Assembly (NCBI RefSeq): GCF_008386635.1
Contig: NZ_VUOE01000002.1
Span: 620,001-684,000, forward strand
Source of the DNA: Maribacter flavus
GTDB lineage: Bacteria > Bacteroidota > Bacteroidia > Flavobacteriales > Flavobacteriaceae
Length of the DNA: 64,000 nt
Direction: 5' to 3'
Program-made: the position numbers and the translations under genes
The notes under the pieces: model-generated
Told to the model about the DNA's origin: nothing
What the model saw: only the letters and a program-made list of their open reading frames with translations
The model's database searches: none
Shown here: piece by piece, positions 25,205-32,582 of the stretch
How the letters are laid out: each line of letters starts with the position of its first letter
How positions within the stretch are numbered: the first letter of the stretch is position 1

Positions 25205-26296
25205 ATGAAGAAACTAAATAGCCTTATCGCCGCTGCCACTTTTGTAATTGCCTTACCTCAAGCTGTTTTTTCACAGGAAATGAGTTTTGAGGAATACAAC
25301 CCTACCTCAACGCTCGTCGTTCCGGGTGCCGAGATAAAACAGGCAAAATTCCGATTTATAGACGTCCACAGCCATCAGCGGGACATGTCCGTCGAAAAAC
25401 TGGGCAGCCTTTTAAAGGATATGGAATCCTTGAACGAGGGGGTTATGGTGAACCTCAGTGGTGGTTCGGGGGAAAGTCTCAAGGAGAAGGTCGATAATAT
25501 CCAGAAAAGCTATCCCAATAGGTTTGTGGTGTTCGCGAATGTAGACTTTGAAGGAGCGGATGGTGGCGAATGGGGTCAAAAGGCCGCTGCCCAATTGGAG
25601 GCGGACATCAAAAACGGGGCAAAGGGACTCAAGGTTTTCAAAAGTCTTGGGCTTCGCAATACCGATGCTTCAGGTAACAGATTGGCCATTGACGACTCCC
25701 GTTTGGACCCTATTTGGGCCAAATGTGCGGAAATGGGCGTACCCGTCTTGATCCATGCAGCCGACCCTAAGTCTTTTTGGGACGATATGGATAGCGATAA
25801 CGAACGGTGGCTGGAACTAAAAACCCACCCCAGAAGAAAACGTTCAAATACAGATCCCGCACCTTGGGAACAGATTATACAGGAACAGCATAATGTTTTT
25901 AAAAGACATCCAAAAACGAAATTTATCAATGCCCACATGGGTTGGCACGCGAACAATTTGGGGAAACTGGGCGAATTGTTGGATGAGATACCCAATATGA
26001 ACATTGGTATCTCCGCCGTAATCGCAGAATTGGGTCGGCAACCGCAACATGCCAGGGAGTTCTTTATTAAATATCAGGATAGGATACTTTTTGGAAAGGA
26101 CAGTTGGAACCCGGATGAATTCCCCACGTATTTTAGGGTGCTGGAAAGCAACGATGAATATTTTCCCTATTATAAGAAGTACCACGCCTTTTGGGCCATG
26201 TACGGATTAAACCTACCGGACGAGGTGCTCAAAAAAGTATATTATGAAAATGCCCTGAAGCTCATACCAGGGTTGGACAGGACATTGTTTGAATAA
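25205..26296 (+). CDS. Exported amidohydrolase (TIM-barrel, Amidohydro_2 type)
   Basis: 363 residues from ATG 25205; the frame runs further upstream but only into the previous gene. Signal peptide ends near AVFSQ. The metal-dependent hydrolase barrel shows FIDVHSHQRDM near 49-59 (first metal His pair), LKVFKSLGLRN near 139, PVLIHAADPKSF near 180 and FINAHMGWHANN near 239, followed by ILFGKDSW with the metal-binding Asp near 296. Relatives act as decarboxylases or hydrolases of aromatic or lactone compounds. The substrate is unknown. Location is periplasmic. It follows the cofactor gene by 10 bases but has no evident functional link. Confidence 0.8.
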   Translation: MKKLNSLIAAATFVIALPQAVFSQEMSFEEYNPTSTLVVPGAEIKQAKFRFIDVHSHQRDMSVEKLGSLLKDMESLNEGVMVNLSGGSGESLKEKVDNIQKSYPNRFVVFANVDFEGADGGEWGQKAAAQLEADIKNGAKGLKVFKSLGLRNTDASGNRLAIDDSRLDPIWAKCAEMGVPVLIHAADPKSFWDDMDSDNERWLELKTHPRRKRSNTDPAPWEQIIQEQHNVFKRHPKTKFINAHMGWHANNLGKLGELLDEIPNMNIGISAVIAELGRQPQHAREFFIKYQDRILFGKDSWNPDEFPTYFRVLESNDEYFPYYKKYHAFWAMYGLNLPDEVLKKVYYENALKLIPGLDRTLFE

Positions 26297-26300
26297 GGGT

Positions 26301-26438
26301 CTATATGGCGGTTTCGACATCTTTTTGTGGAAGCTTTTCAACATCTTGAAAAACACCACAGGAAATTTCCCTTTTTACCAAGGAGGCCGACTTCTTCCTG
26401 TTGGTCAGTGCCTCAATTTCTTTGTTCAAATATTGCAT
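26301..26438 (-). CDS. Possible small protein (45 aa), uncertain
   Basis: A minus-strand frame from ATG 26438. The peptide starts MQYLNKEIEALTNRKKSASL and ends KLPQKDVETAI. It is charged, likely helical, with a single Cys. It fills most of the 268-base gap but has no homologue in the window, no promoter box and no ribosome binding site that I can see. It could equally be a chance frame. Confidence 0.28.
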   Translation of the reverse strand: MQYLNKEIEALTNRKKSASLVKREISCGVFQDVEKLPQKDVETAI

Positions 26439-26564
26439 GATTGAATGTTTTAGATGGAAACGAATTTCATTTTTATTTGTTGCATGCCAGCAAATTAAAT
26501 CCAATCCAAAATGATTTTTGTCCCTTTATGTGATTTTTTTGACACATTGCATACCTATAGGTAA

Positions 26565-27068
26565 ATGAAGAAAACTTGCATGGGGAATAGCGATGCTTTT
26601 GCAGAGGTAATACGGGAACATCAGGGGTTACTTTACAAAGTTTCCGCTATCTACACAAATAATGAACAGGATCGGGAGGATTTGTTTCAGGAAATCGTCT
26701 ATCAGCTTTGGAAGTATTTTGACAGTTTTAGAAACGAATCCAAGATCAGTACTTGGATGTATCGGGTGGCCATGAACACGGCCATTACGCATTTGAAGAA
26801 ATCAAAACGCATCCCGAAATCGGAACCCATCAAGGAATCCCTGGTTAGTATGGCGGAGGGCACTGACGACCTTTTTCAGGAACGCGTGCGATTGTTACAT
26901 CGTCAGATTGAAAAAATGAACTCCTTGGAAAAGGGTATCATGCTGCTGTTATTGGAGGGGAAATCCTATCAGGAAATAGGGGAAATAACGGGATTGAATA
27001 CGTCCAATGTGGGAACTAGGATATCCCGAATCAAGGAAAAACTTAGAAAAAACATGGTAAAAACATAA
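26565..27068 (+). CDS. ECF-type RNA polymerase sigma factor
   Basis: 167 residues. Region 2 begins DAFAEVIREHQGLLYKVSAI and continues DREDLFQEIVYQLWKYFDSF, where the DLFQE motif contacts core RNA polymerase, followed by KISTWMYRVAMNTAITHLK, which recognises -10 elements. Region 4 has a helix-turn-helix (GKSYQEIGEITGLNTSNVGT) for -35 recognition. The length is typical of extracytoplasmic-function factors. The ATG at 26580 is a possible later start. It lies 4 bases upstream of the membrane protein gene and probably forms a unit with it. The signal sensed is unknown. Confidence 0.94.
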   Translation: MKKTCMGNSDAFAEVIREHQGLLYKVSAIYTNNEQDREDLFQEIVYQLWKYFDSFRNESKISTWMYRVAMNTAITHLKKSKRIPKSEPIKESLVSMAEGTDDLFQERVRLLHRQIEKMNSLEKGIMLLLLEGKSYQEIGEITGLNTSNVGTRISRIKEKLRKNMVKT

Positions 27069-27072
27069 GCAG

Positions 27073-27675
27073 ATGGAATTGGAAGAATTACAGGCGAATT
27101 GGATGGCCATGAGCCAGGAATTGGAAAAGCAAAAAAAATTAACGAACGAAATAATAATAAAGATGACACGGAACAACTATCGGAACAAATTCAGCAAACT
27201 CAACAATTACGAGAACGTAGGGGCCATTATATGCTATATAGTGGCCGGGTTTATACTTTTAAATTTCTGGAAACTGGATACCTTGTACTTAAAGCTTTCT
27301 GGAGTATTTACACTAGCTTTTTTAACGATTTTGCCCACCTTGGTGCTGCTTTCATTGCATCGGATAAAAAACCTTGATATCCTTACAAAATCGTATAGGG
27401 AAAACCTTATAACTTATACCAAGGAAAAAAAGCGACTCCTAAAACTTCAGCAAATTGCCATTGCCGTGAGCTTTATTTCCCTAGTGTTCTCGCCGGCCTT
27501 GGCCTTAAAGCTGCTCAGGGACAAGACTTTGATCCTTTCGGAAATGAAACCTGAACAGATAATAGCCATGGTATTTGTTATCGTTCTTATGGTTTTTGTA
27601 AGCCGATGGGGCTATAGAAGCTATAAAAAGGTAACGAATTCTGCCGAAGCCCTGTTGGAGGATTTGGAAGCATGA
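27073..27675 (+). CDS. Four-helix membrane protein, candidate partner of the ECF sigma factor
   Basis: 200 residues. Residues 1-45 form a charged helix (ELEELQANWMAMSQELEKQ) facing the cytosol. Four hydrophobic helices follow near 52-72, 78-100, 132-152 and 163-180, with a positively charged loop between the second and third. The tail EALLEDLEA is acidic. There is no zinc-binding HxxxCxxC or classic anti-sigma motif, so an anti-sigma role is inferred only from its position 4 bases after the sigma gene. The N-terminal helix is a plausible sigma-binding surface. Alternatively it is an unrelated membrane protein regulated by the sigma factor. Confidence 0.65.
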   Translation: MELEELQANWMAMSQELEKQKKLTNEIIIKMTRNNYRNKFSKLNNYENVGAIICYIVAGFILLNFWKLDTLYLKLSGVFTLAFLTILPTLVLLSLHRIKNLDILTKSYRENLITYTKEKKRLLKLQQIAIAVSFISLVFSPALALKLLRDKTLILSEMKPEQIIAMVFVIVLMVFVSRWGYRSYKKVTNSAEALLEDLEA

Positions 27676-28305
27676 TTATTCCGTTAATTTCTTTTGGATG
27701 TAATTGAGGATCAACATCCAGTTCATTTTTAATAGGAGGGAGGCGGTGGGCACGTTGTCATCGGCAATGGCAGAAATTATGGCCTCATGCTGATTGTCGG
27801 ATTTATTGTAAAAGGAATCGTCCGAAGTAAAGGCACGCTCGTAAAAGAATATTCGGGTTCGTAAATCTTGCAGGATTTTTAACGCCAGTTCGTTTTCGTA
27901 CCCTTTGGTAAGCAGGTGGTGAAATTCCAAATCGGCCTGAATCCGGCTAATGGCATCTTGGGCATTTTCGAATACATCCTGTTGCTTTCTAAGCGCGTCG
28001 ATATGATCCCTATTGAATTCCGAGTTTTCAATGGCCATAACCTCTAAGCTGGCCACCAGTCCGTAGAGGTCCTCGGCTTCCTTAACATCAAGCTCCGCAA
28101 TGATAAATCCTCTGTTAGGTACTGCCTTTATGATATGGGACTGCTGTAGTTGGGTCAATGCCTCCCGTATGGGGGTCACACTAACTCCCAATTCCCTGGA
28201 AAGGGCGGCCAGGTTGATGGTCTTACCAATGTGCAGCTTCCCTTGTTTCATTTCAAAAAGCAAATAATCCCGTACCTGGTCCCTTAGGTTTATTTTCTGG
28301 ATCAT
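27676..28305 (-). CDS. GntR-family transcriptional regulator (FadR/FCD type)
   Basis: 209 residues. The N-terminal winged helix-turn-helix includes NLAALSRELGVSVTPIREAL near 27-46, a close fit to the GntR consensus. The C-terminal domain (residues 75-205) is all helical, with LEFHHLLTKGYEN near 120 and HEAIISAIADDN near 175 carrying the His/Asp residues that bind metal and ligand in FCD domains. The family senses small acids or sugars. The upstream gap contains AT-rich ATATCGTATAT near 28320-28330, a possible autoregulatory operator. No catabolic gene adjoins it, so the regulon is not evident here. Its stop abuts that of the membrane protein. Confidence 0.9.
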   Translation of the reverse strand: MIQKINLRDQVRDYLLFEMKQGKLHIGKTINLAALSRELGVSVTPIREALTQLQQSHIIKAVPNRGFIIAELDVKEAEDLYGLVASLEVMAIENSEFNRDHIDALRKQQDVFENAQDAISRIQADLEFHHLLTKGYENELALKILQDLRTRIFFYERAFTSDDSFYNKSDNQHEAIISAIADDNVPTASLLLKMNWMLILNYIQKKLTE

Positions 28306-28498
28306 TTTTCAAATATAATATATCGTATATGATTTTAACTCTGTTTTTGGCGCTCTAGTATGTCGATTGGAGTCGGCAGCCGGAAATTATTCGTTGAAAT
28401 GCACGGCTTGCGTGCTCTTAAACCATACTATTTGTGTTAGTTGCACGTTTTTATGGTTGTAATAGGTAACCCTTTAAACAAATCAAAAAAATAAACAG

Positions 28499-29290
28499 AT
28501 GAAAATTTTGAAAAACACGTTGAAGAATTTAAGTCTTTTGGCCACTGTCCTGATACTAGGGTACAGTTGTAGCGATGATGCCGAAAAGGACAATGATATA
28601 GTACTTTCACAAGCCGACTTAGAGGCGGTGCTGGAAACGGACGATATTGTAGGTGGTATCGATGTTGCCCTGTTCGAACTTTACAACAATAACGGTAGCA
28701 CTGCAAAATCGATGGTCAATGAGTGCTACAGTGCCCAGTATACGGATACGGGATATGTGGCCACATTTAACAATTGTGTCCTCAATGGCACCGAAAATAT
28801 TAACGGAACTCTTACCGTGACCTATAACACCGACGGGGAACAAGGGTCTTTTTCGGCCAGTTATGAAGATTTTTATGTGGGTGAAATTAAAATCAATGGA
28901 ACCAGATCATATCAGTTAAGTGCCAATTCTGAAGGAAATAGTGTTTCATTTTCGGTAACTAGCAACCTTACGGTTGAAATGGCCGATGGCTCCTTAATTT
29001 CCGACGAAGGCGAAAGGTCTTTTACCCTTACTTTTGGTGATTCGCTTGAATCGACTACCTATAGCATTGCTGGAACTTGGACCGTTGTTTACGAAGGAAA
29101 TACGTACAACGTTACGGTAAATGCTCCGTTGACAAGTAGTGTTAACTGTGGGTATGTAGCCGCCGGTGATATGACCGTTTCTAAAAATGGCCTTACCGTA
29201 AATGTAGATTTTGGCGATAGTACGTGTGATAACGTTGCCACCATTACCTACCCAAATGGAGTAGAAGAGGAGATTACCCTGCGTGACTAA
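28499..29290 (+). CDS. Hypothetical secreted beta-rich lipoprotein
   Basis: 263 residues. Signal peptide with lipobox LGYSC near residue 24, followed by an acidic linker (SDDAEKDNDI). The remainder is Asn/Thr/Ser/Gly-rich with alternating beta pattern (NINGTLTVTYNT, YSIAGTWTVVYEG), suggesting an immunoglobulin- or beta-helix-like extracellular domain. Four Cys residues in the mature part (ECYS, NNCV, VNCG, STCD) could form disulfides. No catalytic motif is seen and I recognise no family. A hairpin terminator follows the stop. Confidence 0.7.
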   Translation: MKILKNTLKNLSLLATVLILGYSCSDDAEKDNDIVLSQADLEAVLETDDIVGGIDVALFELYNNNGSTAKSMVNECYSAQYTDTGYVATFNNCVLNGTENINGTLTVTYNTDGEQGSFSASYEDFYVGEIKINGTRSYQLSANSEGNSVSFSVTSNLTVEMADGSLISDEGERSFTLTFGDSLESTTYSIAGTWTVVYEGNTYNVTVNAPLTSSVNCGYVAAGDMTVSKNGLTVNVDFGDSTCDNVATITYPNGVEEEITLRD

Positions 29291-29317
29291 AACATTTGCC
29301 CTTACAATGGCAGACAA

Positions 29318-29352
29318 AAAAAGGATAAGATTGATGAGGTCTTATCCTTTTT
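29318..29352 (+). terminator. Rho-independent terminator after the beta-rich lipoprotein gene
   Basis: A 12-bp stem AAAAAGGATAAG/CTTATCCTTTTT with an 11-base loop lies 28 bases after the stop. It also faces the minus-strand microprotein array and could end that transcript. Confidence 0.87.
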
Positions 29353-29367
29353 CATTTTATGTGTATG

Positions 29368-29466
29368 CTAAACCAAAGCTATGACTTCCTTGGCAGCTAC
29401 CCAACGGACTTTACCTTTGGTCAGCCTTTTCGCTTCGGTTATTGAATGTTTGATAAAAGTTCTCAT
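29368..29466 (-). CDS. Tandem microprotein A (32 aa, MRTFI family)
   Basis: ATG 29466 to TAG 29368. The peptide begins MRTFIKHSITEAKR and ends VAAKEVIALV; it is basic. The first 14 residues match the other three array members (MRTFI-[KR]-x-S-x-TEA-[KR]-R), but the C-terminal half has diverged and is more hydrophobic, so it is the oldest branch. A hairpin (29481-29498) lies 14 bases before the ATG, the same arrangement as in the other copies. Function unknown, no family recognised. Confidence 0.62.
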   Translation of the reverse strand: MRTFIKHSITEAKRLTKGKVRWVAAKEVIALV

Positions 29467-29480
29467 GTTGTTCGTTTTTG

Positions 29481-29498
29481 TCCCGAAATGAATCGGGG
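29481..29498 (-). promoter_or_regulatory. Conserved leader hairpin of microprotein A
   Basis: On the minus strand CCCCGATTCATTTCGGGA, a five-pair stem around a short loop, is followed by CAAAAACGAACAAC and the ATG. Equivalent hairpins precede the other three copies at 29670-29687, 29885-29902 and 30067-30083. Role unknown: possibly regulatory or a REP-like remnant. Confidence 0.55.
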
Positions 29499-29541
29499 TC
29501 TGATTGATGATTAATTGATTGATTGATTGATGAATTCCGGA
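29499..29541. repeat. ATTG/ATCA simple-sequence spacer
   Basis: Repeated TGATTGATGATTAATTGATT units between the A hairpin and gene B. Shorter versions fill the spacers before B (29688-29752) and C (29903-29937). They look like slipped-strand microsatellite growth within the tandem duplications. Confidence 0.6.
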
Positions 29542-29655
29542 TTAATGGGTATGGTTTCTAACCTCGGCCCATTGCACGCGTTTACTGTTTCTAAAATTAC
29601 TAAAGAAGGAATGTCTTCTAGCTTCCGTAGGTGATTGTCTGATAAAAGTTCTCAT
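29542..29655 (-). CDS. Tandem microprotein B (37 aa, MRTFI family)
   Basis: ATG 29655 to TAA 29542. The peptide starts MRTFIRQSPTEARR, continues SFFSNFRN and ends VQWAEVRNHTH. It has many Arg and several His and only two Glu, so it is strongly basic. It is identical in protein sequence to copy C while three sense codons and the stop codon differ silently. Hairpin 29670-29687 lies 14 bases upstream. No signal peptide or membrane segment. Confidence 0.68.
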   Translation of the reverse strand: MRTFIRQSPTEARRHSFFSNFRNSKRVQWAEVRNHTH

Positions 29656-29669
29656 GTTGTTCGTTTTTG

Positions 29670-29687
29670 TCCCGAAATGAATCGGGA
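29670..29687 (-). promoter_or_regulatory. Conserved leader hairpin of microprotein B
   Basis: TCCCGATTCATTTCGGGA on the minus strand, a six-pair stem around TTCATT, 14 bases before the ATG. Confidence 0.55.
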
Positions 29688-29752
29688 GCTAATTGATGAT
29701 TAATTGATTGATGATTAATGACTGATGACTGATTTTTCTAACTCCTAACTCT

Positions 29753-29866
29753 TCAATGCGTATGGTTCCTAACCTCGGCCCATTGCACGCGTTTACTGTT
29801 TCTAAAATTGCTAAAGAAGGAATGTCTTCTAGCTTCCGTAGGTGATTGTCTGATAAAAGTTCTCAT
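29753..29866 (-). CDS. Tandem microprotein C (37 aa, MRTFI family)
   Basis: ATG 29866 to TGA 29753. The protein is identical to copy B; the base differences are AGT/AGC (Ser), AGA/AGG (Arg), ACC/ACG (Thr) and the stop codon. The upstream hairpin (29885-29902) is 18 bases before the ATG. The spacer after the stop differs from the B and D spacers, being longer and lacking the GAATTCCGGATTAATGGG junction. Confidence 0.68.
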   Translation of the reverse strand: MRTFIRQSPTEARRHSFFSNFRNSKRVQWAEVRNHTH

Positions 29867-29884
29867 GTTGTTCGTTTTTTTATG

Positions 29885-29902
29885 TCCCGAAATGAATCGG
29901 GA
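29885..29902 (-). promoter_or_regulatory. Conserved leader hairpin of microprotein C
   Basis: Same 18-base sequence as for copy B; the spacer to the ATG is 18 bases because of extra A/T bases (CATAAAAAAACGAACAAC). Confidence 0.55.
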
Positions 29903-29937
29903 GCTGATTGATGATTAATTGATTGATGAATTCCGGA

Positions 29938-30051
29938 TTAATGGGTATGGTTTCTAACCTCGGCCCATTGCACGCGTTTACTGTTTCTAAAATTGCTAAA
30001 GAAGGAATGTCTTCTAGCTTCCGTGGGTAATTGTCTGATAAAAGTTCTCAT
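29938..30051 (-). CDS. Tandem microprotein D (37 aa, MRTFI family)
   Basis: ATG 30051 to TAA 29938. Compared with copy B it has one silent Pro codon change, one silent Ser change and one replacement (Ser to Leu at residue 8). It is the first member in the direction of transcription. Its upstream hairpin (30067-30083) has a different stem with compensating bases (CCCGATACATATTGGG), so the fold is partly kept while the sequence changed. Confidence 0.68.
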   Translation of the reverse strand: MRTFIRQLPTEARRHSFFSNFRNSKRVQWAEVRNHTH

Positions 30052-30066
30052 GTTCTTCGTTTTTTA

Positions 30067-30083
30067 TCCCAATATGTATCGGG
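30067..30083 (-). promoter_or_regulatory. Diverged leader hairpin of microprotein D
   Basis: CCCGATACATATTGGGA on the minus strand, 15 bases before the ATG. The stem pairs change along with the sequence (CCCGAT/ATTGGG with a G-U pair), which keeps a hairpin. Confidence 0.5.
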
Positions 30084-30324
30084 TTGATTAATTTATTTTC
30101 TAACTACTAATTGATAATTGCTGTTATATCTAGGAGACGAAGATGGATTGTATTTGTTACAGTACTATGTAATAAAAGGTACTATTTAATATAAATATTT
30201 TAATTAAAATATTGAAAATCAATCAAATAAAATAAATGTTAAAAATATGCTAAACTAAATTCAGGGTTGTAATTGGACCTTTAAGAACTAAAACTTAATA
30301 CCGAAATTATTATAAAACATATGC

Positions 30325-30332
30325 TATCTTTG
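30325..30332 (+). promoter_or_regulatory. TAnnTTTG promoter box for the cold-shock gene, with long leader
   Basis: TATCTTTG is an exact -7 match. The predicted transcript start near 30336 leaves a leader of about 140 bases before ATG 30478, as known for cold-shock mRNAs. A clear -33 TTG is not seen. The rest of the 30085-30477 gap is very AT-rich without a supported gene. Confidence 0.5.
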
Positions 30333-30477
30333 GGGTAGTTTAAAGAAAAGTTAGGAATCTTGCTCCGACCAATAATTGGAATCTTTCTCTCAACCCTAGA
30401 GATGAAATTTTGTAAAAGGCTACTCAAACTTCTGTTCTTTCTTTATTAAAAATTAAATAGCAACTTAAAAATCGCGA

Positions 30478-30936
30478 ATGGCAAAATCACAGCAAACCTT
30501 CAATAAAACAGAAAAAGTAAAAAAGAGATTAAAAAAGAGAGAAGAGAAGCAGAAAAAGAAAGAGGCGCGCAAACAAGCTTCAAAAGAAAGCGGGTCTTCC
30601 GGAATCCCCATTGCTTATGTTGATTTCAACGGAAATTTGGTGGATACGCCGCCAGATCCAACAATGAAGGTAGAGATAGATGCAGAAGATATTGTGCTGG
30701 GAATACCAAAAAAGGAAGAAAGCGATACAGAGGAATTTGATCCAGTCAGAAATGGTAAGGTTTCTTTCTTTGACTCTTCAAAAGGTTTTGGATTTATTAT
30801 TGATTCCGAAAATAATGAGAAGTACTTTGTGCATGTAAGTGGCCTCATTGATGAAATATTTGAAAACGACAAGGTTTCCTTTGAACTTGAAAAGGGAATG
30901 AAGGGTATGAACGCTGTCAGGGTCAAGAAAATCTAA
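30478..30936 (+). CDS. Cold-shock-domain protein with basic N-terminal extension
   Basis: 152 residues. The first 38 are a Lys-rich helix (KVKKRLKKREEKQKKKEARK). A short linker follows, with AYVDFNGNLVDTPP near 46-59. The C-terminal 65 residues are a cold-shock domain: GKVSFFDSSKGFGFI carries RNP1 near 102-107 and KYFVHVSGLIDE carries RNP2 near 113-124. It binds single-stranded RNA or DNA; the basic tail may add affinity. Bacteroidota carry this long form besides the short CspA type. A long predicted 5' leader suggests post-transcriptional regulation. The EamA gene follows after 25 bases. Confidence 0.92.
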   Translation: MAKSQQTFNKTEKVKKRLKKREEKQKKKEARKQASKESGSSGIPIAYVDFNGNLVDTPPDPTMKVEIDAEDIVLGIPKKEESDTEEFDPVRNGKVSFFDSSKGFGFIIDSENNEKYFVHVSGLIDEIFENDKVSFELEKGMKGMNAVRVKKI

Positions 30937-30961
30937 TTACCTTGAATATTTATATAACCCA

Positions 30962-31894
30962 ATGACCTTACTTAAGCGTAATACGGGACTTATTTTACTT
31001 GCTTTTTTTGCCATTTACGTTATTTGGGGCAGTACGTATCTTTTAAATAAAATTGCGGTTACGGAACTGCCGGCATTCATGTTGGCAGGTATACGTTTCA
31101 TTACTGCGGGAAGTCTTATTTTTTTAATCGCCAAATTTTTAAAAATTCCTTTGGTAGTTACAAAGCGCCAGTTGGGTAACTCCATCATAGCCGGTTTTCT
31201 ATTTTTGACCTTTGGCAACGGTGTAGTCGTGTGGGCATTGAAATTCGTGGATAGTGGTTTTGCCGCCCTTGAGATATCCGCCCAACCACTCGTGGTATTA
31301 TTGCTGATGCGAATACTACAGAATAAAAGAATTCAACCCATGTCCTTTATAGGGGTAGGATTGGGCATGATAGGCATATATCTTTTGGTGAGCCAAAAAC
31401 AGATCATTTCACAGGACGGTGCGCTTCTAGGAATGATACTTATATTTTTCTGTATGATCAGTTGGGCCTACGGCAGTCTTTTTGTGGGAAAAGCGGATCT
31501 GCCGCCCAATTACTTCGTAAATACCGGATACCAAATGGTAACCGGGGGAATACAACTGTTTTTGATCAGCGCACTTATTGGGGAGGAGTGGATTTCTCCT
31601 GTTGATTGGAGTGTGCCCGTAAAATGGTCCATGCTTTTGTTGATCTTGCTGGGCAGTATTGTAGCTTTTACGGCTTTTAACTATCTGCTCAAAGTGGTGT
31701 CCCCAGAAAAAGTAGCAACTTCCACCTATGTTAATCCGATCATTGCCATGATTTTGGGTTGGTATTTTTTAAAAGAGGAGATTACCTTACAATCCGTCAT
31801 TGCGGCCCTGATTTTGCTTACCGGGGTCTATTTTATCAATACGAAAAAACGAATCACCCTGTTTTCAAGGTTTACCTCTAAGAAGTTGGGCTGA
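30962..31894 (+). CDS. EamA/DMT-family transporter
   Basis: 310 residues with ten predicted membrane helices in two EamA repeats (roughly 1-140 and 150-295). The start FAIYVIWGSTYLLNKIAV is typical of YedA/RhaT-like exporters. The second half has VAFTAFNYLLKVVSPEKVAT and NPIIAMILGWYFLKEEIT, conserved in the family. These proteins move metabolites or drugs, often as exporters, and the substrate is not predictable. The last 30 bases overlap the pseudouridine synthase gene on the other strand. Confidence 0.92.
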   Translation: MTLLKRNTGLILLAFFAIYVIWGSTYLLNKIAVTELPAFMLAGIRFITAGSLIFLIAKFLKIPLVVTKRQLGNSIIAGFLFLTFGNGVVVWALKFVDSGFAALEISAQPLVVLLLMRILQNKRIQPMSFIGVGLGMIGIYLLVSQKQIISQDGALLGMILIFFCMISWAYGSLFVGKADLPPNYFVNTGYQMVTGGIQLFLISALIGEEWISPVDWSVPVKWSMLLLILLGSIVAFTAFNYLLKVVSPEKVATSTYVNPIIAMILGWYFLKEEITLQSVIAALILLTGVYFINTKKRITLFSRFTSKKLG

Positions 31895-32533
31895 TAAATC
31901 AGCTATTGTTTCCACCGAACCTTCCTGCATGCCTTCCAATAAAATGGAACCTACCCGTACGCGAATAAGTCGCACTGTAGGATAACCCACTGCAGCCGTC
32001 ATTTTTCGAATTTGCCGAAACTTTCCTTCGGTCAGAATTATTTTAATCCATGATGTAGGGCGGTGAAGTCTGATTCGTAATTTTGGATCGGCATCGGGCA
32101 GGGTAGGGGCTTCCTCTAATTTTTCCACCCTACAAGGTTTGGTGGTATAGCTTTTCCCAAATAGTCCGATAGTGACACCAGCCTTAAGCTTTTTAATGGA
32201 AAGGGAATCTATGCTACCGTCCAATTGTGCCCAGTATTCTTTTTCGATTGCGCCGCTATTGATGGTATCGGCTAATTTTCCATGGGTAGTAAGCAATAAC
32301 AGCCCTTCGGATTTTTCGTCCAAACGACCAATGGGCATGGTACCTTCGGGAAAATCATAGAGTTCGGTCAAAAACCTCTTGTTCCGTATTTGTCTTGCTT
32401 CACCCGATGTCATCTGACTCAAAAAACCAACGGGTTTGTACATTTTAAAATGGGAATGGACATCCATCTGAACGGGAATTGGTTTAGCATCAATTGGTCG
32501 GAAAGATACCCTTTTTATCGCATGGATTAGCAT
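31865..32533 (-). CDS. RsuA/RluE-family pseudouridine synthase
   Basis: 222 residues from ATG 32533 (MLIHAIKRVSFR); ATG 32467 (MDVHSHFKMYKPV) would give a shorter RluE-like form. The catalytic motif GRLDEKSEGLLLLT (about residues 75-88) includes the nucleophilic Asp. KMYKPVGFLSQ is motif I, and TEGKFRQIRKMTAAVGYPTVRLIRVRVG is the conserved C-terminal block with the Arg of KFRQIRKM. No S4 RNA-binding domain is seen, as in RluE, which modifies 23S rRNA. The exact site is not predictable. It overlaps the convergent transporter gene end by 30 bases, and its start diverges from the helicase gene. Confidence 0.87.
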   Translation of the reverse strand: MLIHAIKRVSFRPIDAKPIPVQMDVHSHFKMYKPVGFLSQMTSGEARQIRNKRFLTELYDFPEGTMPIGRLDEKSEGLLLLTTHGKLADTINSGAIEKEYWAQLDGSIDSLSIKKLKAGVTIGLFGKSYTTKPCRVEKLEEAPTLPDADPKLRIRLHRPTSWIKIILTEGKFRQIRKMTAAVGYPTVRLIRVRVGSILLEGMQEGSVETIADLSAQLLRGKP

Positions 32534-32550
32534 TCGGCCATAGAAGACCG

Positions 32551-32558
32551 TACCTTTG
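32551..32558 (+). promoter_or_regulatory. TAnnTTTG promoter box for helicase copy 2
   Basis: TACCTTTG, an exact match, lies 24 bases before ATG 32583. Expected transcript start near 32562. It excludes the in-frame ATG at 32556 as the start codon. Confidence 0.6.
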
Positions 32559-32582
32559 CAACCTTCAAAAGAAAAGGAGTAC

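Noticed and set aside
29499..29541. ATTG simple repeats as a phase-variation switch
   Set aside because: The repeats lie between genes and not inside a reading frame or between promoter elements that could be defined, so switching cannot be supported.
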